Positions 27,822 to 40,224 are shown, counted from the stretch's first letter. The stretch: DNA of 64,000 bases from Herbaspirillum sp. (GCF_017744395.1 NZ_JAGIBI010000005.1:62001-126000), one strand, 5' to 3'. Numbers and translations are program-made. Notes: generated from the letters alone by a model not told the origin.

Positions 27822-28739
27822 ATGGCTGAAATCACCCGCCGCCGCACCGGCGAATTGCTGCGCGAGTTATTCAGTATTTTAATAGCTGCGCCCGAAGGGC
27901 TGCAGGCCAGTGCGGCTCTGCATATCCTCGCCTCACGCGTCACGCTAACGCCCTACGAAGCCGATAATTTCGAGTCTGGCGGACGGCGGTTCGAGAAGAT
28001 CGTTCGTTTCGCTACAGTGGATTGCGTCAAAGCCGGCTGGCTGTTGAAGGACAAGGGAATTTGGTCTATCACTGACGCGGGCCGGACCGCGCATGCTGCT
28101 CTGCTAGACCCTGAGGCTTTCTACAAACGCGCCTGCAAGCTGTACGCCGAATGGAAGGCGGCGCAACCCGAAGCCGAGAGCGGTGTGGAGACTGTAGCGT
28201 CGGCTGCCAGCTCCGTTGAGGATGTCGTCGATAACAATGCCAAGGCTGCAAGCGTGACGTTTGAAGAGGCCGAAGAGCAGGCATGGGCAGAGGTCTCGCA
28301 CTACCTGCGGGCGATGAATCCCTACGACTTTCAAGATCTAGTGGCAGATCTATTGCGCGCCATGTCGTACCACGTCACCTGGGTGTCGCCACCCGGCAAG
28401 GATGGCGGAGTGGACATCCTCGCCTGGCCTGATGCTCTGGGTACGCGCCCGCCGCGCATCAAGGTGCAAGTGAAGCGCCAGCAGCAGGCGGTGAGTGTGG
28501 ATGGCCTGCGTTCTTTCATGGCGGTGCTGGGCGACGAAGATGTGGGTCTGTTCATTTGCACCGGTGGATTTACCAAAGACGCCGAAATCGAGGCCCGTAC
28601 TCAAGAGAAGCGTCGCGTTACCCTAATTGGTCTAGAGAAGCTGTTTGACCTCTGGGATGAGCATTACGACAAGCTGACCGACCGGGCACGGCGCCGCTTA
28701 CCTCTCCGATCGATCCGCTTCCTTGCTCCTGGTGGTTAA
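27822..28739 (+). CDS. mrr: Mrr-type restriction endonuclease
   Basis: 305 residues. An N-terminal winged-helix Mrr domain (~10-95) is linked by an acidic segment (~115-150) to a PD-(D/E)xK nuclease core. The core shows NPYDFQDLVADLLRAM, GGVDI (Asp198) and QVKR (Gln216, Lys218), the Mrr catalytic pattern D-xn-QxK. E. coli Mrr cleaves methylated DNA and responds to foreign methylases. It converges with the type III restriction gene across 245 non-coding bases. Composition is intermediate between the HNH gene and the core chromosome. Confidence 0.9.
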   Translation: MAEITRRRTGELLRELFSILIAAPEGLQASAALHILASRVTLTPYEADNFESGGRRFEKIVRFATVDCVKAGWLLKDKGIWSITDAGRTAHAALLDPEAFYKRACKLYAEWKAAQPEAESGVETVASAASSVEDVVDNNAKAASVTFEEAEEQAWAEVSHYLRAMNPYDFQDLVADLLRAMSYHVTWVSPPGKDGGVDILAWPDALGTRPPRIKVQVKRQQQAVSVDGLRSFMAVLGDEDVGLFICTGGFTKDAEIEARTQEKRRVTLIGLEKLFDLWDEHYDKLTDRARRRLPLRSIRFLAPGG

Positions 28740-28984
28740 TCTGATGATCAGATACACCAGCGATTCCCCCTGAAGCTCCACAGGCGAGGTGCCCTATTAC
28801 CGCACTTGGTGAGGAATGTCTTCTATTAACGACAGTTTCAACCGGTGAACGCGCCCGTGCAGCGACAGGAAACAGGGACGCCTGATCGACTTCCGCTTGC
28901 CTGATTCCGATTCGCGAGGACGCCGCCGAGAAGTGCTTTTGTTTCAACCAGGCGCACCATCAGCATTCGTCTCCGCTGGTCAAG

Positions 28985-31747
28985 TTAAACAGGTTCACAA
29001 GTGTGTTGAGACGCCTTCAGCTTAGTCTGAATCGCCTGCAGCTCTGATAGTTTCAGTATCTCGCCCAGGCTGCCGTCATCATTCACCCACCGCAGGCGAT
29101 TGCCATCAGGCGTGAGGAACAAGACCTTGCCGTACGCGGGTGGGAAGTGCTGCGATTTACGTGAAGCGTCCTTGGTACTTTCCTTGGTTTCCAGCAATCG
29201 CTGCATTGGAGCTTCACCTGGTTCATGCGAAACACAGACGACGAAATCTGGATAGAAATAGTGTTCGTGCTCTGCTCGCACCACGCGCACTGAGTACGGT
29301 TTTTTATCAGGATTCCGATGCCACCAGTGAACAAAGTCAGCCTCGTCCAGCGCTCTGGCGAACGCCTGCTCCAGGTTATTTAGCTTTACCCATCCGTCAT
29401 ACCGGCCGATACTGAAGGTGCTTCCGTCATCGAATGTGAATATCTGATCTGCCCACCAATTTCGCTCATCCATGAAGAGCACAGTTTCCACTGCCTGAGC
29501 ATCCTCGGTGGACGGCGGCAACACGCCATAGATGTTCTTTCTAGAAGCTTCTAATGCGAGGTCTTCTGGGAAGATCATCACATTGGGTAGGGGCTGGGCA
29601 TCGACCTGCTTGGCCTGGTCTGCAATGGATTGGAAGATCGCTTCGCGAAGTTCCTGCGCACAGTCACGAATGACCCAATGGGCCGCATCTCGGGACATGC
29701 GGACAAGGTCTTTCTCTGAGAGAGCTACTTGGGAAGGAGTAGCCTCAAGAACAATATCCAACGTGGGCCTCAAGCGGGCTGCAATAGCCTGCACGATGAT
29801 GCGATAGTCCTCTTCCTCTGCATGTGGAAGCTCCTCCAGAGCAGTCATCGCCTCTCGCGCCAAGGCTGCCCGATCCGTGACAACCTGGATGTCCTCGGCG
29901 TAATTGGTGCCTTCGGTAAGTTCCTTATGAAGTTCTTTCTGCTGCACGCGGTTGAGTGCTGCATTCACTGCCATCTGAGCCAGCGTCGAACTTATCTCCA
30001 AAGACTGCGCGACCTGCAGTGAGATGGCAGACAGATCGACCAGCGACGGCTTTTCCTCCGACTTGAGCGCCGCATCCAGAGTAGGCAAGTTGCTCTTTCG
30101 GTGAAAAGTCCTCAGCCTGTTCTCGGCCAAAGCCTCCAACACCTCCGAGCGCGTGCGTGGTTTATCGATGCGCGACGACTTTTTCTGTGCGGGTTCTGCT
30201 GCTTGAGTGTCGAAAGTCCAAGTGGGATCGCCGAACAGATCCTGTCCCAAAGGTTGTGGAGTCACGCCACTTGCTGGAGGCAGCCATGACGGCGATGGCG
30301 CTGCGGACTCGGAGGCTGGCAGCGGGGCCGTCGCCTGCGTACCCGGTAGCCCCATGCTGTAGCTTAGGGGTTGATCTGCCGTAGGCCGGTTGGTGTAGAC
30401 GACGCCCCCCGCAACGGTGTGACGGATCATCAGCTTCTCAGTTTGCCCCTCCAGCTGGCTCTTGACTGCGCTGGTGGCCTGCACCGCGGCTTCAAAGCCT
30501 GCCTGCGCCTGCGCATTGCCTAGATACACATAGGCGGTGTTTAGCTCGGCTGGGATGGGCTGTGGCTTTGGGAAACCGTCGCGAACCTGCCGTGCCACTC
30601 GCATGACACGGCCGATGAACTGCATGGCGAAGTCCGTGTCATTGACGGGCTTTGTGCTGGCTAGGACAAAGGCGCGTGGCGCGTCAAAGCCCGTGCCTGC
30701 AGACTGCTTGAAGATCAGCACCTGTTTGGTACTGTCGTTGGCAATCGCTGCCATCAACACAGGGTCTGGTTCATCCGCAGAGTGCTTGCCGATGGCTTCG
30801 GGCGGCACATTGCATTGGCGCATCAGCTCCTCAGCGGCCTCCTCTACGGTGCGTTCGCCATTAGCAACCTGCACTAGTAGCAAGGGTGTACAGATGACAC
30901 CGGCTTGCTGCAGCCGTTGGCCGATCAACACATTGCGCGCCCAAGCCTGGCGCAGCACCGTGCGCCGCAAGTCGGTCACCTGCTGCATAGTAGTGCCCAA
31001 GCTATACACCACTGCCTCGATGTACTGCTTGTTCAGCCGGGCCTTGACGACATCATCGCGGCTGACAGAGAAGTGTTCCTGCCCGCTGTAGCCGGCGTGC
31101 GCCACGAAGTCAGTCAGCCGTTGGTCCTTGGGCGTAGCTGTAGCCATGAGAAGGTAGTCCGCCTGCAGCCAGTGCGCAAACTTGCCGAATTCGGTGCTCT
31201 TGTCCAGACCAATGTGCGCTTCGTCCACCACCAAGCCAATTTGTAGGCCCTTCGCACGAGCGCGGGCAACCAAGGCAGCCAAGGTGCGCACGTCGTCGTC
31301 GGCATCGGCGTCATAGCCTTTGGTCCGCCATTGAGCACGGGCCACGCTCTGAGCAGTGGAAATGAGTACTGTCCCAGCACCCACGTCCTGGTTGCGGCCT
31401 TGTGAGAAGAGCACGGGTGACAAGCCTGGGGCATGATGTAAAAGCGAGTCCAGCGTTTGCCCCACGAGCGTTACGAAGGGCACAAACCAGAACCACAACA
31501 CATTACGTTGCGCCCCTACGCGCTCCAAAACCTGGCCCATGACAAAGGTCTTGCCAGAGCCAGTTGGCGCACGCAGCAGGCACGGAGGCGCGGGCGTGCG
31601 AAGCAACGCCTTGCTTATGTTGTCCATCAGTTCCACCTGGAACTGCTCGGGTTGATGCGTTGAGGCTTGAACCGGCAGGTCCAGAGCCGCTTGGAACTTA
31701 GCTTGTGTCTTAGGCATCGCTGTTGTCGTTATGTCGGGCGTATTCAT
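28985..31747 (-). CDS. res: type III restriction enzyme Res-like helicase-nuclease
   Basis: 920 residues. Superfamily 2 helicase with Walker A PTGSGKT at 61-67, DEAH at 175-178 and motif III TATP. A long middle section follows. Near the C-terminus a PD-(D/E)xK nuclease is visible (Asp834, then Glu853-Thr-Lys855 in FYPDFVV and LLETKE). Its ATG overlaps the mod stop codon (ATGA 31744-31747), so Res is made only with Mod. In type III systems Res translocates or slides and cuts DNA between two unmodified inverted sites. Intact length and motifs suggest activity. Confidence 0.9.
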   Translation of the reverse strand: MNTPDITTTAMPKTQAKFQAALDLPVQASTHQPEQFQVELMDNISKALLRTPAPPCLLRAPTGSGKTFVMGQVLERVGAQRNVLWFWFVPFVTLVGQTLDSLLHHAPGLSPVLFSQGRNQDVGAGTVLISTAQSVARAQWRTKGYDADADDDVRTLAALVARARAKGLQIGLVVDEAHIGLDKSTEFGKFAHWLQADYLLMATATPKDQRLTDFVAHAGYSGQEHFSVSRDDVVKARLNKQYIEAVVYSLGTTMQQVTDLRRTVLRQAWARNVLIGQRLQQAGVICTPLLLVQVANGERTVEEAAEELMRQCNVPPEAIGKHSADEPDPVLMAAIANDSTKQVLIFKQSAGTGFDAPRAFVLASTKPVNDTDFAMQFIGRVMRVARQVRDGFPKPQPIPAELNTAYVYLGNAQAQAGFEAAVQATSAVKSQLEGQTEKLMIRHTVAGGVVYTNRPTADQPLSYSMGLPGTQATAPLPASESAAPSPSWLPPASGVTPQPLGQDLFGDPTWTFDTQAAEPAQKKSSRIDKPRTRSEVLEALAENRLRTFHRKSNLPTLDAALKSEEKPSLVDLSAISLQVAQSLEISSTLAQMAVNAALNRVQQKELHKELTEGTNYAEDIQVVTDRAALAREAMTALEELPHAEEEDYRIIVQAIAARLRPTLDIVLEATPSQVALSEKDLVRMSRDAAHWVIRDCAQELREAIFQSIADQAKQVDAQPLPNVMIFPEDLALEASRKNIYGVLPPSTEDAQAVETVLFMDERNWWADQIFTFDDGSTFSIGRYDGWVKLNNLEQAFARALDEADFVHWWHRNPDKKPYSVRVVRAEHEHYFYPDFVVCVSHEPGEAPMQRLLETKESTKDASRKSQHFPPAYGKVLFLTPDGNRLRWVNDDGSLGEILKLSELQAIQTKLKASQHTCEPV

Positions 31748-33636
31748 TGGCGGCCCCCCTGGCCTTGAATCAGTGCTTGGCGCAGGGTGTGGACTTGCGC
31801 CTCTACTCCTCGCTCAGCCAGCAAGGCAACCAAGGCTTTGGGGCGTGGGGCGTACACTACCAGTCGTGTCACTTGGTGCCGGTTCGGCAGGTCGCACAAC
31901 TCGTCCAGCACCTGAGCGTTGACGAGGGGGCACAGTACCATTAGCCAGTCGAGACCCTTCGCGATGAGGCGGACTGAGCTGCTTTGGTGTGTCACAGGTA
32001 CCGCCGCTGCGTGACGCAAAGTCAGCAGTGTAGCTGCGTGCTCTGCTGTGGCATCCAGGGCCACATCCGCGGCATCCAACTTGTCGAGTTGCAGGTAGGC
32101 GAACTCCCCTCCTCCCGCTACGCTGTGGCCGTCCTTGGTCCCATAGCCCTGCATCACGCGTCGTATGCGTGCCGCACAAACATCGCGGCACAAGTTTTTG
32201 CTAGGCTCCTTGTCGTTAGCCTCCGTACTGCTACATAGGATGAAACGACGTTCCCCCCCGTCTTCAGTATTGAGTTCAAGGACAGCCTGCCCCGTAGTGC
32301 CGCTGCCTGCAAAAAAATCCAATACGATGTCCGATGGTTTCGTTGCTTGAGTAAGAAGGCCCTTGATTAAGGAGTTGGGCTTTGGATATGGGAATGCATT
32401 GAATCCAAGAATTTCGTTTACCGAGTGCTCCCCCGTTCCGCTGCGTTGAGCAGCGAGCCCGACAGTGAACTCATCTAAGCTTTCCTCTTCAACCGCCCCG
32501 CGCACCCAGCTGGATACAGGGCGAACTTCGCTTTGCAGGTCTGACAAATGTCGCTTAAACCATGGTCGATCAAAGCCTACTGGCTTGCCAACCCAGAAGT
32601 CTAAATCTGGCAATTCGGCTGTCAGTAGAAGTGTCTTAGTTTTAGGTCGAACCGGTACCCGCCCGGAGGCGATAGCGTTAAGGAGTTCTTCGCGAGTCTT
32701 CCATATCACCACCTCTTCTGAGCCATCGGTGGGAAATATTACCTTTCCTTCTCGAATGTACTGTTCCATGGTTTTCGCTCGGAGTGTGCTAGGGTCGGCG
32801 ACTCTTGTCTCTGAGGCAAATGCCCACACCCGACTTGGATTGCAGGGGTACCAAATCCCCGTTTTGGGGTTTTGAATTGGGTAATAGCTATTTGGCCGCT
32901 CAAGATATGTTTTTGACTGCGTCAGGTCGCCTGTTTTCCATCGTCCCCTTGGATCATTGTCCAAGTTTTTGTATTGACTAAAGTCCTTGAGTGAACCATT
33001 GAAAGCGAAACCAGGATTGCAATAGACAAGCACATGCTCATGGTCAATTGATAGACGTCCGCCAGATTCATCGTTAGAACCGGACCTAGTTTTCCAAACA
33101 AAGCTCCCAAGACGTCGCCCGGGAAACACTTCATCCATCAGCATTTCTAGTCGCGCGCGGTTTTCGTCGTTAATGCTGACAAGGATTGCGCCATCCGCAG
33201 TCAATAAATCTCGTGCGAGCACCAAGCGTTGAAAGAGAAACTCTAGCCATTGACTATGTCGCCACCGATCGTTTTTCCCAACATAGTTATCGTTGTAGAC
33301 CCAGTCTTTATTGCCGGTGTTGTAAGGCGGGTCGATATAAATTACCCGCACCTTGCCGGAATGGGTGGCCCGCAGCAAACGCAAGCTGTCGAAGTTATCG
33401 CCTTCGATGATCAAGTTCCGATGCTCGGTGCAGTCCTCGGGGGTGTGGCTCAATTCGGGCACCAGGCGCGGGAGCACGACGTTGGCATTGAGCGCTTTGT
33501 CGTGTTCAATAGAGTTACGCTCCCAGTAAAGGCCCAGTTTCTGCCGGGTCAGGTGTTCGGTCAATAGTCGACGCAGCTCAGGGGCAGACATTTGCCCCAA
33601 GCTATCCAGCAGGTTTTGTTTTCCAGTGTTGTTCAT
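31744..33636 (-). CDS. mod: type III modification methyltransferase
   Basis: 630 residues, amino-methyltransferase of the beta arrangement. Catalytic DPPY is at 102-105 in YIDPPYNTGNKDWVY and the AdoMet motif FAGSGTT at 442-448. Between them lies the ~330-residue target-recognition region. The product methylates adenine at an asymmetric site that cannot be read from sequence alone. Start overlaps the preceding 166-aa gene and stop overlaps res, both as ATGA, making a tightly coupled three-gene operon. No simple-sequence repeat that would point to phase variation is visible. Confidence 0.92.
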   Translation of the reverse strand: MNNTGKQNLLDSLGQMSAPELRRLLTEHLTRQKLGLYWERNSIEHDKALNANVVLPRLVPELSHTPEDCTEHRNLIIEGDNFDSLRLLRATHSGKVRVIYIDPPYNTGNKDWVYNDNYVGKNDRWRHSQWLEFLFQRLVLARDLLTADGAILVSINDENRARLEMLMDEVFPGRRLGSFVWKTRSGSNDESGGRLSIDHEHVLVYCNPGFAFNGSLKDFSQYKNLDNDPRGRWKTGDLTQSKTYLERPNSYYPIQNPKTGIWYPCNPSRVWAFASETRVADPSTLRAKTMEQYIREGKVIFPTDGSEEVVIWKTREELLNAIASGRVPVRPKTKTLLLTAELPDLDFWVGKPVGFDRPWFKRHLSDLQSEVRPVSSWVRGAVEEESLDEFTVGLAAQRSGTGEHSVNEILGFNAFPYPKPNSLIKGLLTQATKPSDIVLDFFAGSGTTGQAVLELNTEDGGERRFILCSSTEANDKEPSKNLCRDVCAARIRRVMQGYGTKDGHSVAGGGEFAYLQLDKLDAADVALDATAEHAATLLTLRHAAAVPVTHQSSSVRLIAKGLDWLMVLCPLVNAQVLDELCDLPNRHQVTRLVVYAPRPKALVALLAERGVEAQVHTLRQALIQGQGGRQ

Positions 33637-34133
33637 GGCTTCTGCGAAGGGCCCTCTGGCCAGTTTCCGTTGCTTGTGTTGTTACGTGCGGGCGTGCTTT
33701 GCAACCCGGTTTGTGTCCATTTTGCTGCGCGGCCTCTGCAAGTGGGGATAATTACTCCCTCAGCTTTCATGCCGCGCAGAACTACGCGCACCATGTCACG
33801 GCTGATTCCAGAGCAGGCTTCCTCGATCACGGAGATGGAGAGCAGGTCTCGCATTGGTGACGGCATGGTTTCAAAGAGGCCCGAGAAGTGATAGCGTGAG
33901 ATTTTAGCTTTTGTTATGACCTCGATAAACGTATTAGGCCAATCATCCAAGATATTTCTTGCGGCAGCCAAATATTTCACTCTTTCAAAACGGGGAGTTG
34001 AGATATTGATTTTGTACCGGGGGTAGCACGGGGCAAATTTATCTGCCAACGATCCATGAACCAATATTTTTACCACGAGCGATTCGAATGCTACGAAGCG
34101 TTTAGCCCCTGAGAAACTACAAAGCCAACCCAT
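33633..34133 (-). CDS. unknown protein coupled to the type III mod gene
   Basis: Up to 166 residues. Its stop overlaps the mod start (ATGA). The C-terminal part looks like a winged helix (FSGLFETMPSPMRDLLSISV, SGISRDMVRVVLRGMKAEGV). The middle (RFERVKYLAAARNILDDWP) is faintly like TniQ-type proteins. The first codons (MGWLCSF) lie inside a 22-bp palindrome shared with the facing strand, so the N-terminus may be a rearrangement product and the true or ancestral start may be lost. Could regulate the R-M operon; no family assigned. Confidence 0.6.
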   Translation of the reverse strand: MGWLCSFSGAKRFVAFESLVVKILVHGSLADKFAPCYPRYKINISTPRFERVKYLAAARNILDDWPNTFIEVITKAKISRYHFSGLFETMPSPMRDLLSISVIEEACSGISRDMVRVVLRGMKAEGVIIPTCRGRAAKWTQTGLQSTPARNNTSNGNWPEGPSQKP

Positions 34134-34157
34134 ACATGGGTTGGCTTTGTAGTTTCT
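34112..34157. repeat. perfect 22-bp inverted repeat at the island/gyrB junction
   Basis: Left arm 34112-34133 and right arm 34136-34157 are exact reverse complements separated by AC. The inner ends read CCAT and ATGG. It lies between the end of gyrB (34306) and the restriction operon. No T-run follows on either strand, so it is not a standard terminator; it may be a recombination scar, a protein-binding site or a fold-back end. Confidence 0.9.
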
Positions 34158-34305
34158 TGAATCACAAACCTGTCAATGAACCGGCAGTTGACCACTTTCT
34201 GCGTCATCCGACACGACACGAACTGAGCTATCGGACCGCACCGTTTGATAAAAATCTCAACGGATGCCGCTCAAAATGTCACATTATGGTTCCCGCTACA
34301 AATAT

Positions 34306-36822
<2,517 letters not shown>

Positions 36823-36926
36823 CTAGCCAAACGACTAGGAAACTGCGGGTGAAACGACAAAAAATTGCAGGGGTACGGCTTAAAACCGGCTGGAATCAGC
36901 TGGAATCGGAATTCTTAAAAGCGACT

Positions 36927-36951
36927 GAGGGGCCGTCTCGGACGGCCCCTC
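36927..36951 (-). terminator. hairpin after dnaN
   Basis: GAGGGGCCGTC / GACGGCCCCTC, perfect 11-bp stem with a 3-base loop, 22 bases after the dnaN stop. On the minus strand a CTTTT tract comes several bases later, so termination may be partial. Confidence 0.7.
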
Positions 36952-36973
36952 GTTCGCTTGCAACCGGCAACGC

Positions 36974-38080
36974 TTAAATGCGCATCGGCATGACGACGTA
37001 TTTGAAGTCGGCGTTGTCCGGGATGGTGACCAGGGCCGACGAGTTGGCATCGCCCAGGGCGATGTTGACGTAGTCGTTCTTCAGGTTGTTCAACACGTCG
37101 AGCAGGTAGCTGACGTTGAAACCGATGTCGACGGTGTCGCCGCCGTAGTCGATTTCCAGTTCTTCGACCGCTTCTTCCTGGTCGGCGTTGGTGGAGCTGA
37201 TCTTCAGGCTGCCGGGAGCGATCACCCAGCGCACGCCCTTGAACTTGTCGCTGGTCATGATCGCGGCGCGCTGCAGCGAACGCAGCAGCTGTTCGCGGCT
37301 GATGGTGAAGCTGTTCTTGTAGCCCTTGGGCACCACGCGGGTGTAGTCGGGGAACTTGCCTTCGACCAGCTTGGAGATCAGCTCGATGTCGGCGAAGGTC
37401 AGCTTGACCTGGTTGTTGGCGATTTCCAGCTTGACTTCATCGTCGCTCTCGTCGAGCAGGCGCTGCAGCTCGATGATGGTCTTGCGCGGGATGATGACTT
37501 CCTGGCGCGGGAATTCCTGTTCGGTGGCGACCTGGCAGAAGGCCAGGCGGTGGCCGTCGGTGGCGACCGCGATCACGTTCTTGCCTTCGACGACCAGCAG
37601 CAGGCCGTTGAGGTAGTAGCGGATGTCTTGCTGGGCCATCGAGAAATGGACCATGTTGAACAGGTGCTTCAGGGTCTTTTGCGGCAGGGTGACTTGCGCG
37701 TTGTACTGCTCGGCCTGGGCGACGGTGGGGAACTCCTCGGCGGCCAGGGTCTGCAGCGCGAAGCGCGATTTGCCGGATTGCACGGTCAGGCGCTTGTTGG
37801 CCAGGGAGATGGAAACTTCGCCGGAGTCCGGCAGGGCGCGCAGGATGTCGAGCAGCTTGCGCGCGGCGACGGTGGTGGCGACGGCTTCGCTGCCGGAGCC
37901 GACTTCGGCGTGCGTGGTGATCTGCACTTCGATGTCGGTGGAGAGGAAGGAGACTTTCTCGCCGTCCTTGCGGATGAGGATATTGGCCAGAATCGGCAAT
38001 GTGTGCCGACGCTCGACAATACCGCTCACGATCTGCAGAGGACGCAGGAGCGTGTCTCTTTGGGTCTTAACCAATTGCAT
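36974..38080 (-). CDS. dnaN: DNA polymerase III beta sliding clamp
   Basis: 368 residues, the usual clamp length. Begins MQLVKTQRDTLLRPLQIVSG and ends with the conserved VVMPMRI C-terminus that lines the protein-binding pocket. Three repeated clamp domains are evident. Lies 725 bp downstream of dnaA with a terminator between, unlike the tight dnaAN operon of many bacteria, so it should have its own promoter upstream of 38080. Confidence 0.98.
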   Translation of the reverse strand: MQLVKTQRDTLLRPLQIVSGIVERRHTLPILANILIRKDGEKVSFLSTDIEVQITTHAEVGSGSEAVATTVAARKLLDILRALPDSGEVSISLANKRLTVQSGKSRFALQTLAAEEFPTVAQAEQYNAQVTLPQKTLKHLFNMVHFSMAQQDIRYYLNGLLLVVEGKNVIAVATDGHRLAFCQVATEQEFPRQEVIIPRKTIIELQRLLDESDDEVKLEIANNQVKLTFADIELISKLVEGKFPDYTRVVPKGYKNSFTISREQLLRSLQRAAIMTSDKFKGVRWVIAPGSLKISSTNADQEEAVEELEIDYGGDTVDIGFNVSYLLDVLNNLKNDYVNIALGDANSSALVTIPDNADFKYVVMPMRI

Positions 38081-38605
38081 AGTCTGTTTGTCCTTGCTAA
38101 TAGTGGTTTAAAGGATGCCGTTGGCTGAATGCGGCTCATGCAAATGTCGCGCGTGTTCCTCCTCTGGTGAAAACAGCCGGAACCTGCCTGGAATACGCAA
38201 CGCTCCTGCATTTGCACGGCCTGCCCGCAGCCGGTCCGAAACCTGTTCCAAGCCGCCGGCAAGCATTTTAGGAGGCTGATTGTTGTGTTTTTAATCACAC
38301 ACCCGGACCGTCCTGCGCGCCGGACAGCGCGTTAGGAACATTTGAAGGCAAATCCCCCATTTTTAAAGAGGTTTTCTCCGAAGTTTCCTTGATATCCCGC
38401 GAATTTTCTGCTCGTTGGGCGGCCCTGGCGTCCGCCGGCGAAATATCGCCTTCCATTGTACCAATCATCCCCCTTCAAAGTAAGTTTTTGCTTGGTAAAC
38501 AGGTACGTTGGACGCCGGATTGTGGGGGGATCGGCATGGCTGGAAAAATGGCCCGGAAATGATGGGGGCCGGGTAATCCCGTCCGGTTAATCCCGGATTT
38601 ATCTC

Positions 38606-38697
38606 CGTCGCCCTGACGCAAGTCAGGGCCCAGCGTCGTTCAACGTCTATCGGAGCGCAACGAAAGACACTGGGTCCCTGCTTTCGCCGGGACGACG
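38606..38697. repeat. full copy of the 92-bp dispersed repeat
   Basis: Starts CGTCGCCCTGACGCAAGTCA, ends GCCGGGACGACG; two facing hairpins, same length as the copies at 21082 and 42059. It lies inside the dnaA-dnaN spacer. Confidence 0.85.
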
Positions 38698-38747
38698 GGT
38701 TGGAAAGCGGCGGGCAGGGACCGTCCCAACCGCGCCAGCCGCAAATG

Positions 38748-38779
38748 AAAATGCCGCCCCAGGCTGCGGGCGGCATTTT
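38748..38779 (-). terminator. rho-independent terminator of dnaA
   Basis: AAAATGCCGCCC and GGGCGGCATTTT form a perfect 12-bp stem around an 8-base loop. Read on the minus strand it ends in TTTT plus CATTT, 26 bases after the dnaA stop. Confidence 0.88.
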
Positions 38780-38805
38780 GGCGGCATCGGCGAACGCTGG
38801 CCGGG

Positions 38806-40224
38806 TCAGCCCTTGAGCGTCTGCTCCAGCACGTGCAGCTCGTGGTTGCATTCCGGGCTCTTGGCGCGGTCGGCGGCGATCTTGCGCACCGCGTGCAGCA
38901 CCGTGGTGTGGTCGCGGCCGCCGAACAGGTCGCCGATTTCCGGCAGGCTCTTCTGGGTCAGCTCCTTGGCCAGGTACATGGCGATCTGGCGCGGGCGGGC
39001 GATGTTGGCCGGGCGCTTTTTCGAGTACATGTCGGCGACCTTGATGTTGAAGAAGTCGGCCACGGTCTTCTGGATGTTTTCCACCGAGATCTGGCGGTTC
39101 TGCACCGACAGCAGGTCCTTCAGCGCTTCCTTGACGACGTCAATGGTGATGTCCTTGCCGTGGAAGCGCGAGTAGGCCAGGATCTTGCGCAGCGCGCCTT
39201 CCAGCTCGCGCACGTTGGAGCGCAGGTGCTTGGCGACGAAGAAGGCGACGTCGTCGGACAGCACGACTTCTTCGGCGGCTGCTTTCTTCATCAGGATCGC
39301 CACCCGCATTTCCAGTTCGGGCGGCTCGATCGCCACCGTCAGGCCGGAGTCGAAGCGGGAGATCAGGCGGTCGTCCATGCCGCTGATTTCCTTGGGGTAG
39401 GTATCACTGGTGATGATGATCTGCTTCTTGGCCGCGATCAGCGCTTCGAAGGCGTAGAAGAATTCTTCCTGGGTGCGGCTCTTGCCGCCGAAGAACTGGA
39501 TATCGTCGATCAGCAACAGGTCCAGCGAGTGGTAGTAGCGCTTGAAGTCGTCGAAACCCTTGCGCTGGTAGGCGGTGACGACGTCGCGCACGTATTGCTC
39601 GGCGTGGATGTAGCGGATCTTGGCGCCGGGGTTATCCACAAGCACCTGGTTGCCGATGGCGTGGATGATGTGGGTCTTGCCCAGGCCGACGCCGCCGTAC
39701 AGGAACAGCGGGTTGTACGACACGCCGGGGTTGTTGGCGACCTGGGTGGCGGCCGCGCGGGCGAGCTGGTTGGCCTTGCCGGTGACCAGGTTGTCGAAGG
39801 TCAACACCGGGTTGATGCGCGACTGTTCCTGGCGCGGGGCGACGGCGCGCACCGGTTCCGGTTCGGGCTCGTAAGCCTGGGCCGCGGGCAGGCCGAGGCC
39901 GGAAATGCCGTTGCCGCCGGCGGCGGGAAGGCCGGCATCAGCGCCGCCATTGGCGGCCACGGCGGCGCGCCGGGCCTGGCCCACGCGCGGGTCGAGCACG
40001 AATTGCACTTCGATCGGGGATTCCCAGTATTCGCTGGCGAGATTGGTGATACGGCTGGCGAACTGGGCCTTGACCCAGTCAAGCTTGAAACGGTTGGGCG
40101 CGGCGATGCGCAGCAGCCCGTCTTCGTAGTCGAGCGGCACCAGCGGCTTGATCCAGGCGCTGTATTGCTGCGGAGTCAGTTCCTGCTCGAGTTTGGTGGA
40201 GCAGGTCTGCCAGAAATTTTCCAT
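38806..40224 (-). CDS. dnaA: chromosomal replication initiator protein DnaA
   Basis: 472 residues. Domain I (~1-85, [20 protein letters not shown]), a variable Ala/Gly/Pro-rich linker (~86-135), AAA+ domain with Walker [10 protein letters not shown] (~177-185) and Walker [11 protein letters not shown]. Domain IV carries the DnaA-box binding signature [14 protein letters not shown]. It binds TTATCCACA boxes and opens the origin. A single perfect box precedes the gene (40348) and one lies within it (39632-39640), which suggests autoregulation. The main box clusters are 6 kb away at 46.2-47.1 kb. Confidence 0.99.
   Translation of the reverse strand: MENFWQTCSTKLEQELTPQQYSAWIKPLVPLDYEDGLLRIAAPNRFKLDWVKAQFASRITNLASEYWESPIEVQFVLDPRVGQARRAAVAANGGADAGLPAAGGNGISGLGLPAAQAYEPEPEPVRAVAPRQEQSRINPVLTFDNLVTGKANQLARAAATQVANNPGVSYNPLFLYGGVGLGKTHIIHAIGNQVLVDNPGAKIRYIHAEQYVRDVVTAYQRKGFDDFKRYYHSLDLLLIDDIQFFGGKSRTQEEFFYAFEALIAAKKQIIITSDTYPKEISGMDDRLISRFDSGLTVAIEPPELEMRVAILMKKAAAEEVVLSDDVAFFVAKHLRSNVRELEGALRKILAYSRFHGKDITIDVVKEALKDLLSVQNRQISVENIQKTVADFFNIKVADMYSKKRPANIARPRQIAMYLAKELTQKSLPEIGDLFGGRDHTTVLHAVRKIAADRAKSPECNHELHVLEQTLKG

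Larger units (their letters stand above)
38081..38805. other. dnaA-dnaN spacer
   Basis: 725 non-coding bases. From the dnaA side it holds a strong terminator (38748-38779), a full copy of the 92-bp repeat (38606-38697) and an A/T-richer 150-300 bp before dnaN that must contain the dnaN promoter. No DnaA box cluster was found here, which argues against this spacer being the origin. Confidence 0.6.

Noticed and set aside
28740..28984. Gene remnant between mrr and res
   Set aside because: No frame with family features; simply a convergent spacer.
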